Source: Acanthornis magna
Taxonomy: Eukaryota > Chordata > Aves > Passeriformes > Acanthizidae
Reading direction: 5' to 3'
Length of the DNA: 64,000 nucleotides
Assembly: GCA_036785705.1 (NCBI GenBank)
Contig: JAWUZG010000004.1
Span: forward strand, 9,148,501 to 9,212,500
Under the pieces are notes generated by a model. That model worked only from the letters and a program-made list of their open reading frames with translations, was not told where the DNA came from and ran no database searches. A program made the position numbers and the translations under genes. Shown piece by piece: positions 48,562 to 61,411 of this stretch (position 1 is the first letter of the stretch; the number at the start of each line of letters is the position of its first letter).

Positions 48562-51500
48562 TCATTTTGGTGACTGGAGGAATGAGAAGCCCAAGGAATA
48601 AGGATGGGAGTGGAAGTCACTAAAAAAAGCAAATGAAGGAAGGTAGGCAAGATTATATGAAGAACAAAGTATCAAGAATAAGAACTACTTGAATAACAAA
48701 AATAAATTGGGAACTTCTGGGGCTACTGAAAAACTGTAGTAGCAGCTGACACAAGAGACATCAAAGTACATGTGTATAGGGAGGGGATGGTCAGGCTCTC
48801 CACATTAGGAGGATGCAGTTGGAATGAAAATTCAGATGATAAAACTAGAGTTTTAAGAAATAGGCAGTTTGGATAGATATACCTACAGAAAATAGGAAAA
48901 CAGAACCTGTCATGCTAAAATATGATTCCATCCAACATTTGAAGGGAATGCAAATGACAGCAAATACCTGTGAAATCTGCTGCTGGTGCCCTCGCTTGTG
49001 AATGTTGGTTTAGAGAGCACATTCTTGGTATTCAATCAGCTCAAGTGGCAGAGTGTGAGACATTTTTGTTTGTGGTACCAAAGTACACTGTTTGTAGTAA
49101 TGATATTAATTAGAAGCTTAATAAAAAAGGATGTTACACATCAAAAATTCATGTTCAGAGATTATTAATGGTCAAAAATCAAGCAATAAGATGGCAAATA
49201 CAAATTAAGAAAATAATAGAAGGTTGTTCATAAAAAGCTTGATTTGAAGTCCTCATCCCTATGCAGAGTTTAATCATGCTTTTGGCAGGAATACTATTCC
49301 ATTTACTGTAGAGAGAGAATATGCTTGCATTACAGCCAGTGTAATGAAGTGGTGAAAGAATCCCCAAACCTTCCACCAAATTATCTGAAGGTATGTTAAA
49401 CTGTATAAGCAAAAATTTTCAAGAAGAGAAAAAAGCTTTGTGTGGTTAAGATATTTGATTTGTGTAGCAAAACCTGCATAGTTTATACATTTTGTTTTTA
49501 ACTTGCTGTGACTTTAAAGCAAATTTCACTTTGGATTTGGATTTTAGTTTGGGTTTTTTGGTTTGTTTTTTTTTAAATTGGAGTACAAACTGACATCCTA
49601 GAGTCTCATTTGCACCAATAGTAAGTTGCAATTAAAGTCAATGTGCTATGAACATAAAATACTCTTGGAAGCTGATTCCCTTTAAAATCCAGAGTTACAT
49701 GCATCAAGCTTGGCATCAAATTTCAGTGCATCTTTTCAGTCTCCGTCTAAGTTCCTCAGTTAAGACAATCTCTCCCTCACTATGGAGTGTATGCAGATAA
49801 ATTGATTATTGTATCATTCAGATTCCAGAGGCATAAGCATTGTAGGAAAATCCATGACAATGATAACTAAATATAACTAATCTATCTTAGTAAGGAAGTT
49901 TGAATATTCTTCTGTAAATATATGACTGAGTAATGAAGAGAAAAAATACTGAATTGCTGTCCATTTGAAAACTACTATCCATTCACTCTATGAAGTGTCT
50001 GAGATAAAAATAATTTAATAGAACTATCATAACAGCTGTACTAGCATGATCAAGAAGGATAAAATTATGATTTAGCATGTAGTTTTGACTTCTGGGAGTT
50101 CGGGGTTTCCATCTAAATATTGACATTTTATTTTAATTTGTTTTGTTAAATGCTTCTAACTCTGCTTTCCTTTGCCAAGCTTTCCCACAAATACAGATTA
50201 AAATCACCTTTTTCCCTATTACTTTTAAATTGCAAGGGTTGTTACATACTCCTTCCTTACTTTCTAAAGCCATGATACTCAAGTTGTTCCAAAGTATTAC
50301 TTTCCTCATTTTCTGATTGAGAAAGACTTGCAGTTAATATTGATGTGAACAAAAGTTTTATGAGCTTTAAGCTTGACATAACAGCAGTCTAACCTAACAT
50401 TTTAATTTTTTTTGTTATAAGTCCAATAGATAATCCAGAAAGGGATTATTCTTGCTTGGCTGTTGTTGGTTGTTTTGGTTTTTTGGGTTTTTTTTTATTT
50501 CTAGTTGTTGCTTTTCCCTTAAAGAGGTAAATTTTGATTTTATTTTTCTAAAGAAAGAAAACTTCAAGTAAATATAGGAAATACATAGAAGACTTTTCCA
50601 TTAAAAGGGTATTTTCCAAACAACTAGTAAGCATTTCATTACTAGAAGAAAGTTAACCTTTTTCCTAGGTGTAATCTGCAAGTCATATTTTAAATAATAA
50701 CAGTAACAATATCCCTTCATGTGTGTACAATAAGGAAAAAATATTGCATCAATTTTTTTTCTGTATTTGGAAGAAGCTTCTCACTAACACAGATGATAAC
50801 ATTGTTATACTAACAATAGTGCAATTTTTGAAAAGTATCTGTTGTTTAATTTCATTTTACATTTGGTCGGTTTTACATAAGTTGCATTCCCCTAAGAAAG
50901 CAATAAATTGTATGTGGTAATGTAACAGCTTATGCAAACACAGCATTTTACATTCAGATCTATCATACAAACAGCTGTGAATATTTATATTGGTGTTAAT
51001 TAAGTCCGTGATGGTATTAATTTAGATAAGGAAAGCTGACCAAATCCCAGAGTGCTACGGGATTTTTAACATATGTCTGAAAAAAATAATCAGGGACTTG
51101 CAAATGAAAATGTGGCGTTAGATCTCACCCTAAAGATAGCACCTTCATGACGCCCAGCCACTGAACCTCATTACCAGTTGTCTGCAATATCATCATGGCT
51201 ATCAGCTAATACAATATGAAACAAAACCGTCTTGTTCAGAGAGATGAAGATTAACTACTAAGTCAAACTGACACTCCAAACAAGGATCTAGCTGGCACAA
51301 CCTCACCACAAAGTGCATTAGAGAGGTAAATAACCTCATTATTCAACAGATTAAATCTGATGGAGGGGTTTTTTTAGTGTTGCTCTCCCCCAATAACAAA
51401 TAAACAGCTCAAACTTCCAATAGGAAATTGCAATACCAAAAATTTTAATGTAATTCCCAGTAATGCACTTCGACATATTATATTGCATAGCAGATCCTGA

Positions 51501-52889
51501 AAGTTGGGAAGGTTTTGGAGATAATCAGTGCAGGTACTTATTCACCTATTTTAAAAAGTCAATACGAGATCTTCAGAAATATTTAGCCCTTCTGTTGCAA
51601 CTGTGGTCTCGTTTCCATTCCTTTAAATTTCCCTCATCCTTTCTAGGTGTAGAAATCTTCCAGCGTAAATGAGTTTCTGGGATTTTACATATATTTTCAC
51701 ATATTTTGATGCCTGAGTGTATGGCAGCCTACAAAACACTGAGCAAGGAAGATCCTATATTCCAGTCAGTGAGTTGTACATTAGCAAGACCTATACATTG
51801 ATTACCTTCCAAAGCTTCTGCCTGACCAGTGCTGATAAGATGTATCCCTTTCTGGAGAGTATATAATTCCTGAGTGGTCTGGATTGCATCTTGTTTCAAT
51901 TAGTACTGGGGTTTTTTTCAAATCCTTGGCATAGATATCCAGCCAGGATATGGAACTTTGGTCTTTCCTTACAGTTTTGGCTCCGGCTTCAGATTCACTG
52001 TCTACACTGCAGTGGTAGGAAGGCAGGAGGTGAGCTCAGATGCTGGACACTTTCCCACTTTGAGCACTCTGCTCAATTATTAATCTGCTCTCAAGAGTGG
52101 GAGGGGGTGGCCTTTTGGCACTGTGAATGAGCCAGTTCGTGCCACTTGGCTTTGAGGTATTGTTAGTTTCAAAGACCCCTTTATTTATCAGGAGCAATGT
52201 AGCTGTCAGTGTAGCAACTGGCTTCTCAGGTTATCAGGTTCTGCCTGCATTGACTTTAATGTTACCTATTTCACCTGTTCTGTTCACACCAGTCTCTGAC
52301 AGGAGGCATGGCCTCCTCTTCCCTGAGATTTTTTGGAAATGATGCACTGCGGAAGGAGTAACGATGGCTGAGTCATAGTGTTTCAACTCTGAAAGGATTT
52401 CTGGCTTGATTTTTGCTTTTATTGTAAAAGGAAAAGTTAAAGAAAAAGCAACTCAAAGAGACTGCCCAGATTCCTGTGATTCATTTAAGTAATTGTAACA
52501 GAATACACCAATTTTCATACTGTATATCTAGAACTAGAGTGTAGGGATAAAAAAATCACTAAACTAGGGAAAAGCTGTATGAAAGCCTTGCATTTCAGTA
52601 CTCAGACTTACATGAGATCAACTCTCTTTTTCCTTATGAACAGGCATAAATTAATAAATTTAATCTTAAATCAGTAGAGTATAATCAATATTAGCCTTAT
52701 AGAATCATCAATATAAGCATGAAAATTGCTTCAGTACATCTAAATACTAGAAGGGGGACAAATCTGTTTCAGCCATTAGCAACCTAAATTCATCATCAGT
52801 GCTTTAATGTATGAGTCCCAATAATATAGGTGGTACTCCAGAGAAAGAAACTTTGCGAAGTTTAATAACATATTTTCCTGTGTTCTATA
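48562..52889. other. AT-rich unique sequence, no gene seen
   Basis: T/G-rich tracts lie at 49543-49577 and 50455-50500. The part at about 51890-52345 is less AT-rich and has open plus-strand frames of 79 and 71 codons (51891-52130, 52127-52342), but no recognised protein or splice structure. Confidence 0.55.
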
Positions 52890-52936
52890 CAGTTTTGGAG
52901 TTTGGTAGGGTTTTTGGATTTTTGGGGCTTTTTGGC
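52890..52936. repeat. T/G-rich low-complexity tract
   Basis: Short tract of T runs broken by GG/GGGG, just before the GGAA array. Confidence 0.8.
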
Positions 52937-52978
52937 AAATAAGTAATACAAGAAGCTATGTGGTGCAGTCAACACACT

Positions 52979-53078
52979 GGAAGGAAGGAAGGAAGGAAGG
53001 AAGGAAGGAAGGAAGGAAGGAAGGAAGGAAGGAAGGAAGGAAGGAAGGAAGGAAGGAAGGAAGGAAGGAAGGAAGGAA
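52979..53078. repeat. (GGAA)25 tetranucleotide array
   Basis: Exactly 100 bp of uninterrupted GGAA. The minus-strand Leu-Pro-Ser-Phe repeat frame through it is not a gene. CR1 sequence begins within a few bases of its 3' end. Confidence 0.98.
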
Positions 53079-53081
53079 GAA

Positions 53082-54200
53082 ATGCTATCCAGAGGGACCT
53101 TGACAGGGTTGAGAGGGGAGCCTAATGTGAACCTCATGAAGTTCAATAAGGCCAAGTGCAAGATGCTCTCTTTTGTGTGTCAACCAGTAACAGGACCTGA
53201 GGGAACAGCATGAAGTTGTTTAGGTTAGGTTAGGGGGGTTCAGATTGGATATTAGTGGTTGGGCACTGGAACAGGCTCCCCAGGGAAGTGGTCACAGCAC
53301 CAAGCCTGAGAGAATTCAGGAAGAGTTTGGATAATGCTCTCAGGCACAGGGTGCAATTCCTGGGGCTGTTCTGTGCAGGGTCAGGAGTCTGACTTGCATG
53401 ATCCTTGTGGGTTCCTTTTAACTCAGGGTACACTAAGATTCTATGATTCGATGATCCTGCACCTGGGTCAGGGCGATCCCACGCACAAGTACAGGCTGGG
53501 GAGGAATTGCACTGAGGGAAACTCTGCAGGGCTTGGGAGTGTTGCTGATGAGAAGCTCAGCATGAGCTGGCAATGTGCACTCACAGACAGAAAGTCAAGT
53601 TCATCCTGGGCTGCACCAAAAGCAACATGGTCAGCAGGGTGAGGGAGGGGATTCTGCTCCTCTGTTCTTCTGTGGTGAGATCCCACCTGGAATCCTGCAC
53701 CCAGCTCTAGGGCCCCCAATACAAGAAGGACATGGACTTGTCAGAGTGAATCCAGAGGAGAGCCATGAAGATGGTCAAAGGGCTGGAGCACCTCTCCTAT
53801 GAAGACAGGCTGAGAGAATTGAAATTTTTCAGCCTGGAGAAGACTCCAGAGAGACCTTACAGCAACCTTCCAGTACCTAAAGGGGCCAACAGGAGAACTA
53901 GAGAGGGATTTTTGACAAGGCCATGTAGTGATAGTGCAAATGAGAATGGCTGGAAGCTGAAAGAGGGTAGGTTTAGATTAGATATGAGAAAGAAATTCTT
54001 TATTCAGAGGGTGGTAAGGCACTGGAGCAGGTTGCCCAGAGAAGTTTTGGATGTCCTGTCCCTGGCTGTGCTCAAGACCAGTTTGGATGAGGCTTAGTGC
54101 AGCCTGGTCTAGTGGAAAGTGTCCCAACCCATGGCATGGTGCTTGGAACTAGGTGACCTTTGAGGTCTCTTCCAACACAAACCATTCCGTGATTTTATGA
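53082..54200 (+). mobile_element. CR1 LINE (outer copy), split by a second CR1
   Basis: The left part, 53082 to about 53168, carries TATCCAGAGGGACCTTGACA and AAGGCCAAGTGCAAGATGCT. The right part, from about 53453, continues with the next CR1 block, ATCCTGCACCTGGGTCAGGG. It runs through the ORF2 end (GGGCTGCACCAAAAGCAACA, TCCACCTGGAATCC-type block near 53683), then the 3' UTR with AAGAAATTCTTTATTCAGAG and the end TTTGAGGTCTCTTCCAACAC...GATTTTATGA. Readable ORF2 pieces are broken by stops and frameshifts. Confidence 0.92.
53169..53452 (+). mobile_element. CR1 LINE 3' end nested inside another CR1
   Basis: It starts near CAACCAGTAACAGGACCTGA (53180), contains the GGAACAGGCTCCCCAGGGAA (53268) and GTGGTCACAGCACCAAGCCT blocks, and ends with CAGGAGTCTGACTTGCATGA...GATTCTATGATTCGATG. 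It is the same 3' end type as the copy at 4531. Reading the outer element without this segment restores a continuous CR1 block order, so it must have inserted later. The outer element is therefore the older one. Confidence 0.88.
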
Positions 54201-57200
54201 GTAAGGTTCCCTAGTAAATTTTAGCCTTTTCTCCTTTAGCCTGACATTCTCAAGTGAATGCCATAAATGCCATTCAAAGGAAGTCTTTTCAAAATAACTC
54301 AATATATATTCAGTCTGCTGACTGCAGGTGTTACATACGTTAGTTTAAATAGGAAAAAGTACATTTTATCTCAACTTTTTTTATCTTTAAATTGATGATG
54401 AATGTGTGGAGTTGAAAGGGAAACAGATTTAAAAAGATATAGAAATGTTACCAAACAGATTTATTCCTCACAAAATATATGAATTGACAGTTATAGTACA
54501 AAAAATCCAAACCAAAACAAAAACCTAAAGGAAAACCCAAATAATTGGACAAGTATTAGAATTTTGTATTTAGCAAACAGCAAGGAAAAGATTCTTGTGT
54601 TAGCTGCATGCAGATGAACCATGAGTAATTACATGAAAAGTGTGGATTCAGAGCAGCATGAAAACCCAGCATAGGTAGTTCATACTTTATCAATGACTGC
54701 ATGCAGCAAACAATACTTAAATAACATCTTCGTCCTCCTAGGATAGCAGTTTCCAGATCGATCTTTGGTTGCCACAGTCATCCTTTTTTTCCCAGAGAAA
54801 CAAGATTCCTGATTTTAACTATACTAGAGAAAAGAGGTCAGGAGCCAAGTGGGAGAATAGGTCATACAATCACAATGCTCCTTGGTGTGGAAACCAGCCT
54901 TCAGGTAGGAGCTCAAGGAATTGCAAGATGCCATTCTTTCCTTTTTCCCTTTACTACAGAAAAAGCCAAACCCTCTGACTGATCAACTATCCCTCATATT
55001 CAGACAATCTGGGGAAAGCAAGATTTCACTGTTAGCTGCATCAGTGAGGCTTTTAGCTTAAATAAAAGTGCATTACTTTTAATCATCCCTTTACCCACCA
55101 TTAGAAAGTTCTGTATAACATTATCAGCCTTCTAAGCATTCTGGATGAATCCAGGACATTTGCAGATAATATAAGATGGTGAATGTCTGAGACTTCACTG
55201 CTAATAGCCCTGACATTATAATCTATCCATTCAGAATAAACTGTGTATGTTTTAGAATTAAAATCATTTTACTATGACTTTATTGTTCTCCAATATTTTC
55301 ACCAGCCCTTTACTTTGTATCCATTCAAGAGTCAAATAATTACATAGGAAACTAAAGGGGCTATTAATATTTATAGCACACCTAGGCACATTATTCCAGA
55401 GGTCAAAAGAACGCAGCATTTGGCATAACACTGCAATTGACATGTGCTACTGAACACCTAGGAGTGCTTGACTGCTATAACAAATTATACAGCCACTCAT
55501 TGTACCCACTTTTTGTTGCTATTATCAGTTAAATTCTCAAAGCAATAATGATAAAACACACACCTGGAAACAGTTAATTGGAAAGTTTTCCTCCACGAAG
55601 GAATAGGAAAATACTGTAACTAATTTGTTCATTAATATTTGTTTGTTTCTTGTCAGTAACATTGTCTTTTGTGTTGAAAATGGACAAAGAAAATACAGAT
55701 TACATTATTTAAAGAGGATTGCAAACCTTGGTAGTACATACAGGCAATATATATTCAATCTTTCAGGCCCCTTGCATAAATTACTGATGTTGCTAGATTT
55801 GTTCTCTGTGTTCTTCAAGTCAGTAGAGCCTACATTGGGTTCTTCTCAAGTTTACTCTTTTTTTTTTTTGTCATGTTATATTACACAATTACAGTTTTCC
55901 CTATTATGATGCTTTGATTACTTACAAACATTAACAAAAACTCTTCTAATTATGGCATATATATATATGTATGGTGGCATATATATATGTGTATGGTATA
56001 TTAAGATTTTCATAAAACTGAGATACTCCCATCTACTCACTTAGTTTCTCTGACAGCCATTTGCAGTTAGTTAATGGATTATTCTTATTAAGTGTCTGAC
56101 TTAAGTGGTCAGGGGTAAGCTTAAGAGATCTGAATTCTCTGGAGGAGATTGTTTTCTAATTTAGGCATGCAAATGAGGTACTTGAAGTTAGATAGTGTGA
56201 AAAATTACCCTATGCATTAAAAAAACAAACTTTCTGACAGACAGACTTTATACCATAAGGCATAGTTCCTTTCGAGGAAGAATTTCTGTAATGGTTAACA
56301 GTCACAGAAAACACTTAGTATTGCTTTACATATAGAACAGCTGGTACACCCACACACCCACACACACACAAAAAAAAAGTATTAAAGAGCTTTGTCAGTC
56401 AGAAAATGTAAATACTTCAGTTAAAAAAAGTTCAGCACACTTACTTTTCTTTCTTTTATAAACATTTCAGCTAATTGCTTACAGCTTTAAAAGCCTCATT
56501 TTATCCTCAAAGCATCCTAGAGTTAGAAGTCTTTATCTAGGTTTCGTAGTTGTGGCAGAATGCCACTTGCACTAAGCGATCATTAAAAAGATGTCAGCTG
56601 CATCTGATGACATAAAACAAGAAATGTCTAGAAACTGCCGATCTGTTTGGACTTAGTGCAGAATCTCCCATTGAATGAGTAAATAAATAGTTCAATTTGT
56701 TTCAAGTAAAAGCATATACTTAATTTCTGTCAAAATGTTCTCCTGAAAAGGTTGCTAACTAATCCACAAAGGAATGACCTGTCAGGACACAAAACTTCAA
56801 AGTATATGGGAAAAAAAGAGCAGATTGTGCATGTCGAAACTGCTGGCCTTTATTTTGATATGGTTTAACAGTTATCTAAAATCCCTTTGGATTAGACTCT
56901 CAGTGACAAATTTCCAGATAATGGGGTGTCATAGCATTCACAGAATTCATTAAGATACAGAATTTCTATTAATAAACACAGTTAGGACTGTGTCTTCAAA
57001 AATCTCTGTAGTAGGATTCATCTAAAGAGTTTTTTGGAGACAATCAAGGGATTTCTCCATGGCCTGTAATGATCTATGTATCTAACTAACTAACAGCTGA
57101 AGGGCTTTCTTCCATTTCTGCGTGAAAAACTGAATTCTGGGTAAAAGAAATCTGGTAGGGAAAAGAAGCCTCTGAATAAGCTTCACATTCTTTAAGATCT

Positions 57201-60200
57201 GGACTGGTATGTGAGACCAAACATGTGAAAGTGTAAAAGATTAGTTTTAAACTAATAGAAGCATGCTTAATTTCTTATTTAATAAATCAGTAAAGGCTCT
57301 CAACACTGTCAAGATATTTTCCTACAATTCCCTCAGGATCAAGAACTCAAGAGGTGCTACAGGCACATTAAGTTTGATAGTTTGAAGATCTAAACCCCCT
57401 ATTTTATCATGTTAAAGTGACAGATTTATTCCATTCATATGCATTTACATGGCTTATATCTTTGCAGATCACATAAAGAAAAAACAATATATTTCCTGAA
57501 CACTGTATCTTAAACCACCTTACTCAGAATGCTTCATTATCAGTCCTGTTCTATGTGTGAGAAAGTCCTGATTTGCTATTTACCAGCCATGAGTTTGTGA
57601 AGAAGTATGGGGATTTTTCTCAATAAAAATAGCCAGAACAGCATGGACATTCATATCTCAAGGCTGCTATAAAATGAATAAAGCTGACATCAAGCAGGCC
57701 TTGGTAAAATGATTTCCGAACATATTGGGAGTAGGAGGGATTTAAAGCAAAGGAGAAGTGGAATGAAAAGGAAATACTGAATCCAACTGAAATGCTTCAG
57801 TTCTTCAGAACTTAATCAGTAAAAGAACCTATATTTTTAATAAAGCTGCAGCAAATTTAAAATTGCAAAATGTATCATTAGGTATTTCTGGAGTTCATTA
57901 TTTAATTTTCACTTATAAGATTATCCCCAGTCATAATGATATAAAGTCAGAAGTATATTGATTTCTTTCACTCAATCCAATGAAACAGGTAATATTCCAA
58001 GACACAATCAGAAGAAAGGTGTTTGTTGATATATATGAATATTTATCAGGTAATGTCAGGTAGACACTAATGAATTTGTAAAGTTTCTACCATCGTTCAA
58101 GCATAAACAGTGAAGGCTGGATTTTGACTGGTCTTTTTTTTTTTTTAATTTTTTTAGCAGAAATATAGAGAAGTTATTTAGTATAAGCAAATCTTGTACA
58201 AGGTGATGACCTGCAAATGAACATCAAAATTATTGCAGATTTTGCACACAATGATAAGAATGTTCCCCACACTCCAGTGTTTATGTAAGCAAATGTGGCA
58301 ACTAAGGCAGCTTGCAAGACACAGTATCTGAGTCTGATTTCTAGTGAGAGAAGGCAATATTGTGGATAATGCACTGATCTTGGACCCAAGGGATTGCTAG
58401 CTTTCTGACAACTTTACCACAAATGTCCTGTCTGACTGTGAAAAAGTTTATTAGGTTCAAATCCACAAAGGAATATAGTCATTCTGTTGTGGAAATATGA
58501 AAAATAAATTAAAAAAATAAATACAAAGTATAAATCCCTAGAAACTCTGGTAAATTAAACACAAGTATTTCCCAAATATCTAAGTTCTGCTTCTGAGTAT
58601 GTCGAGAACTTTTTTACCTATTGCAGGTCTCAGCAGCTCAGCCTTCATTTCATCTTATCTACCCAAACAAGATTCATGGATTGAATATGGGCTAAGCAGA
58701 CTGTTCTAAAAATCAGTAGACAATACAGCATCTAAAATCTTTGGTAGATTCGGCCTTCAATTTCTCTGTTACACTACCTCAGCTGCAAAGCAGAATAACA
58801 TGTTATATTCTTCTGTGTTTGAATATAGACCACACTGTAAATTCTTTGAGATTGCTCATTAAATGCATTCACATGGGGTTCTACTTCTAACTCTGTTATG
58901 TCTCACTTTCTCTAATTGGATTTTTTTTCTGTATAAACATTTAAATACCAGTTTGGGACAGAAAGCAGTTTCAAAGTCTCATTTCTCCAGATCTACACAT
59001 GGTAAATGTGGAAATGCTAACTTGTTTCTGGACAAGGTATTGAAGGCAATCTATATTTTAAAAAGACTACTAAAGGTTCCATGAGAAAAAGAACTCTAAA
59101 TGGGTATGGCAGTAGCATACAGGCAGTTGTGAATCTAACCATAAAATGAAACATAAAACCTGTTTGATTTGGGATGATTTGTTGGTGTTCTTCTAATCAA
59201 CAGAAAAAAATGTACTGACTTCAAAGGCTTAATCAATATCTGTATAGATTGTTAAATGTTTGATTTATGTGGGATCTAACATAATCCAGAGAATTTTTGG
59301 AATTTACCTGATAAAAAATTCTGTGCATTGAATTTTGTTGTCTAATAGGCTAAAATGTTTTATAAGATTCTCAGAATTCTCAGTAGCTTTTCAGAGGATC
59401 AAAACCTGGGCATAATAGCAGGAAATCAAATATCTACCACATCTGATTAAAAAAACTATGAAAACAGTGGAATTATGTTCCTGAGATGTGACTCTCCTTT
59501 GAGAAAATTGTTTTAAACAAACAAATAATTCAAACTTTTGCAGGCAGAAAGTTGGTAGAGTTTTTCTTTCCGTTTGCTGTGTGCATTCCCATTAATGATT
59601 AGAATATCAGCTAGCATGAATATAACAATATTCAAAAGTGGAGGGCATGTTTGGATAATATCATGGAATTTTTAATAAACTTGATATAGTGAAGTTTGCT
59701 GTAGTTACAGTTAATAGGACTTTAAAACACGTTTCAAGCAAAACCAGCCATGCTGCAGATCTGTATCATCCTGATCATTGCTTTTGCATTTACATACACA
59801 GATTACATTTGCATATCTTGACGACTTATACATTTTAACTAAATTTGATTCCACAGGAGTGTTTATGTCAAGGGAACATGAACATTTTAAATTCCAACTT
59901 AGCTCTAAATTATTGATTTCAGGAGTACTGTGAAGGTTTTGTGCATTACTCAACTTTATGTAAAATGGCCAACTAATGACAATGTTTAATTCTGAACTCT
60001 GTGTTCCATTAGATTTATAGAGCTCTCTCAGTTCTGAGCTAGAAGCACAGATATGACTTTGTAAAAAATTTATACAACATAACATTTTATCATTTTGTTA
60101 ATTTCTTCAGGATAATATAGACATCTCTACAAGGGCTGCAGTACTTCAAAATCCGAGACTATTTTTGGTTTAGTAATTTTAGAAGGCATTATGCTTTTAT

Positions 60201-61268
60201 GAAATATATTTGTAACCTGATATCCGAAAATGACAGACCTGGCTTCATCAGTCAATTTAAACATAATATCAAAATGGTGTTTCTGAAATTACTTCTCTGA
60301 AATATTAAATCACAAAAATGTTAACAGTAACGTTCATTCTTCCCTTCGTGATTCCTTTGGACTGCCTAATTTGCAAAGAATCACACAATCTGGATTTACC
60401 TTTGAAAAAGAATGCAAGACCCAGATTGTTGCTTTTTGTCGTAAAGAAGAAGATACATCTAATTCTTCATATTGGAAGAATAAATGGTACCGTCAAGTTC
60501 TCACTGATGTGAACTGAGACTGATTATGCATAGGATATAAAAGGAAGACTTGAGGAGAAATGGAATTTCAGGAAATTATTTCTGCAAGAAAGGGGGGAAA
60601 TGCAGTAAAATCTTTGAGGATTGACATGTACCACAGGGACTGGTACTAGCAGGAGCATTTCAGGAACTTTAATACTCAGACATGGAGAGGTTACTGTTCT
60701 CAAAGAATATACTTTGCTTGCATAGCCTAACAACATTTTAGGATTCATACTAACTTTAACAAACATGGAATCTTAACCTAAGAAGTAGTCAGTGAAGTTC
60801 TACAAATTCTGGTATACATAGAAACATGAAAAGCAGATATATATGAATAGAGGAAAATAAAAACCTAAGGATTTTAAAAACAAAACCAAAACCAGGATGT
60901 AAGTAATAGGTATGATATTTCAGAAGATGGATCACAGTTGTTCTGATTGAGGACTATTTTAAACCCAAACCCAAACAACTAAAATGTCTAACTAATAATT
61001 CAACCAAGTTGTAAAATTAATTAAACTAATAAAGATTTCAGTTTCAGGACAGAAAGAAAGGGAGAAAAATGTTAACAACCAAAAAATCCTAACACAGTTA
61101 TTGACTTTTTTTTTCTCCACAGTTATGAAACAGAATCCCTCAACACAGAAGTCATTCTGGAGAGGTATGTTTAGGAACCATACTAATGGAACCTTCCTCT
61201 AATCCCCAACATCCAGGCTTGGATTGCAGTAGTGATCTCTGTTAAAAGGAAAGAGAGGGAAAGAAAGG
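54201..61268. other. AT-rich unique sequence, no gene seen
   Basis: About 7 kb without a recognised repeat family. A tandem pair of 22-bp units (GGCATATATATA... type) lies at 55954-55997 and a short AC-rich run at 56346-56374. A 124-codon minus-strand frame (59711-60085) is the longest open frame outside repeats; it is Ser/Asn/Leu-rich with ten Cys and has no recognised domain. Confidence 0.55.
55954..55997. repeat. Two tandem 22-bp AT-rich units
   Basis: Units at 55954-55975 and 55976-55997 both begin GGCATATATATAT and end GTATGGT, differing at a single position. Confidence 0.85.
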
Positions 61269-61411
61269 GGAAGGAAGGAAGGAAGGAAGGAAGGAAGGAA
61301 GGAAGGAAGGAAGGAAGGAAGGAAGGAAGGAAGGAAGGAAGGAAGGAAGGAAGGAAGGAAGGAAGGAAGGAAGGAAGGAAGGAAGGAAGGAAGGAAGGAA
61401 GGAAGGAAGGA
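61269..61411. repeat. (GGAA)~36 tetranucleotide array
   Basis: About 143 bp of uninterrupted GGAA. The frames through it on both strands (Glu-Gly-Arg-Lys and Leu-Pro-Ser-Phe repeats) are not genes. Confidence 0.98.

Noticed and set aside
48365..48650. Leu-Pro-Phe-Pro-Ser repeat proteins on the minus strand
   Set aside because: They are translations of the (GGGAA)29 array.
51891..52342. Two adjoining plus-strand frames in less AT-rich DNA
   Set aside because: They are in different frames without shared motifs; could be part of a non-coding transcript, but the sequence alone does not show it.
53220..53236. Telomere-like GGTTAGGTTAGG
   Set aside because: Only two imperfect units inside a CR1 block that normally reads similarly; not an interstitial telomeric array.
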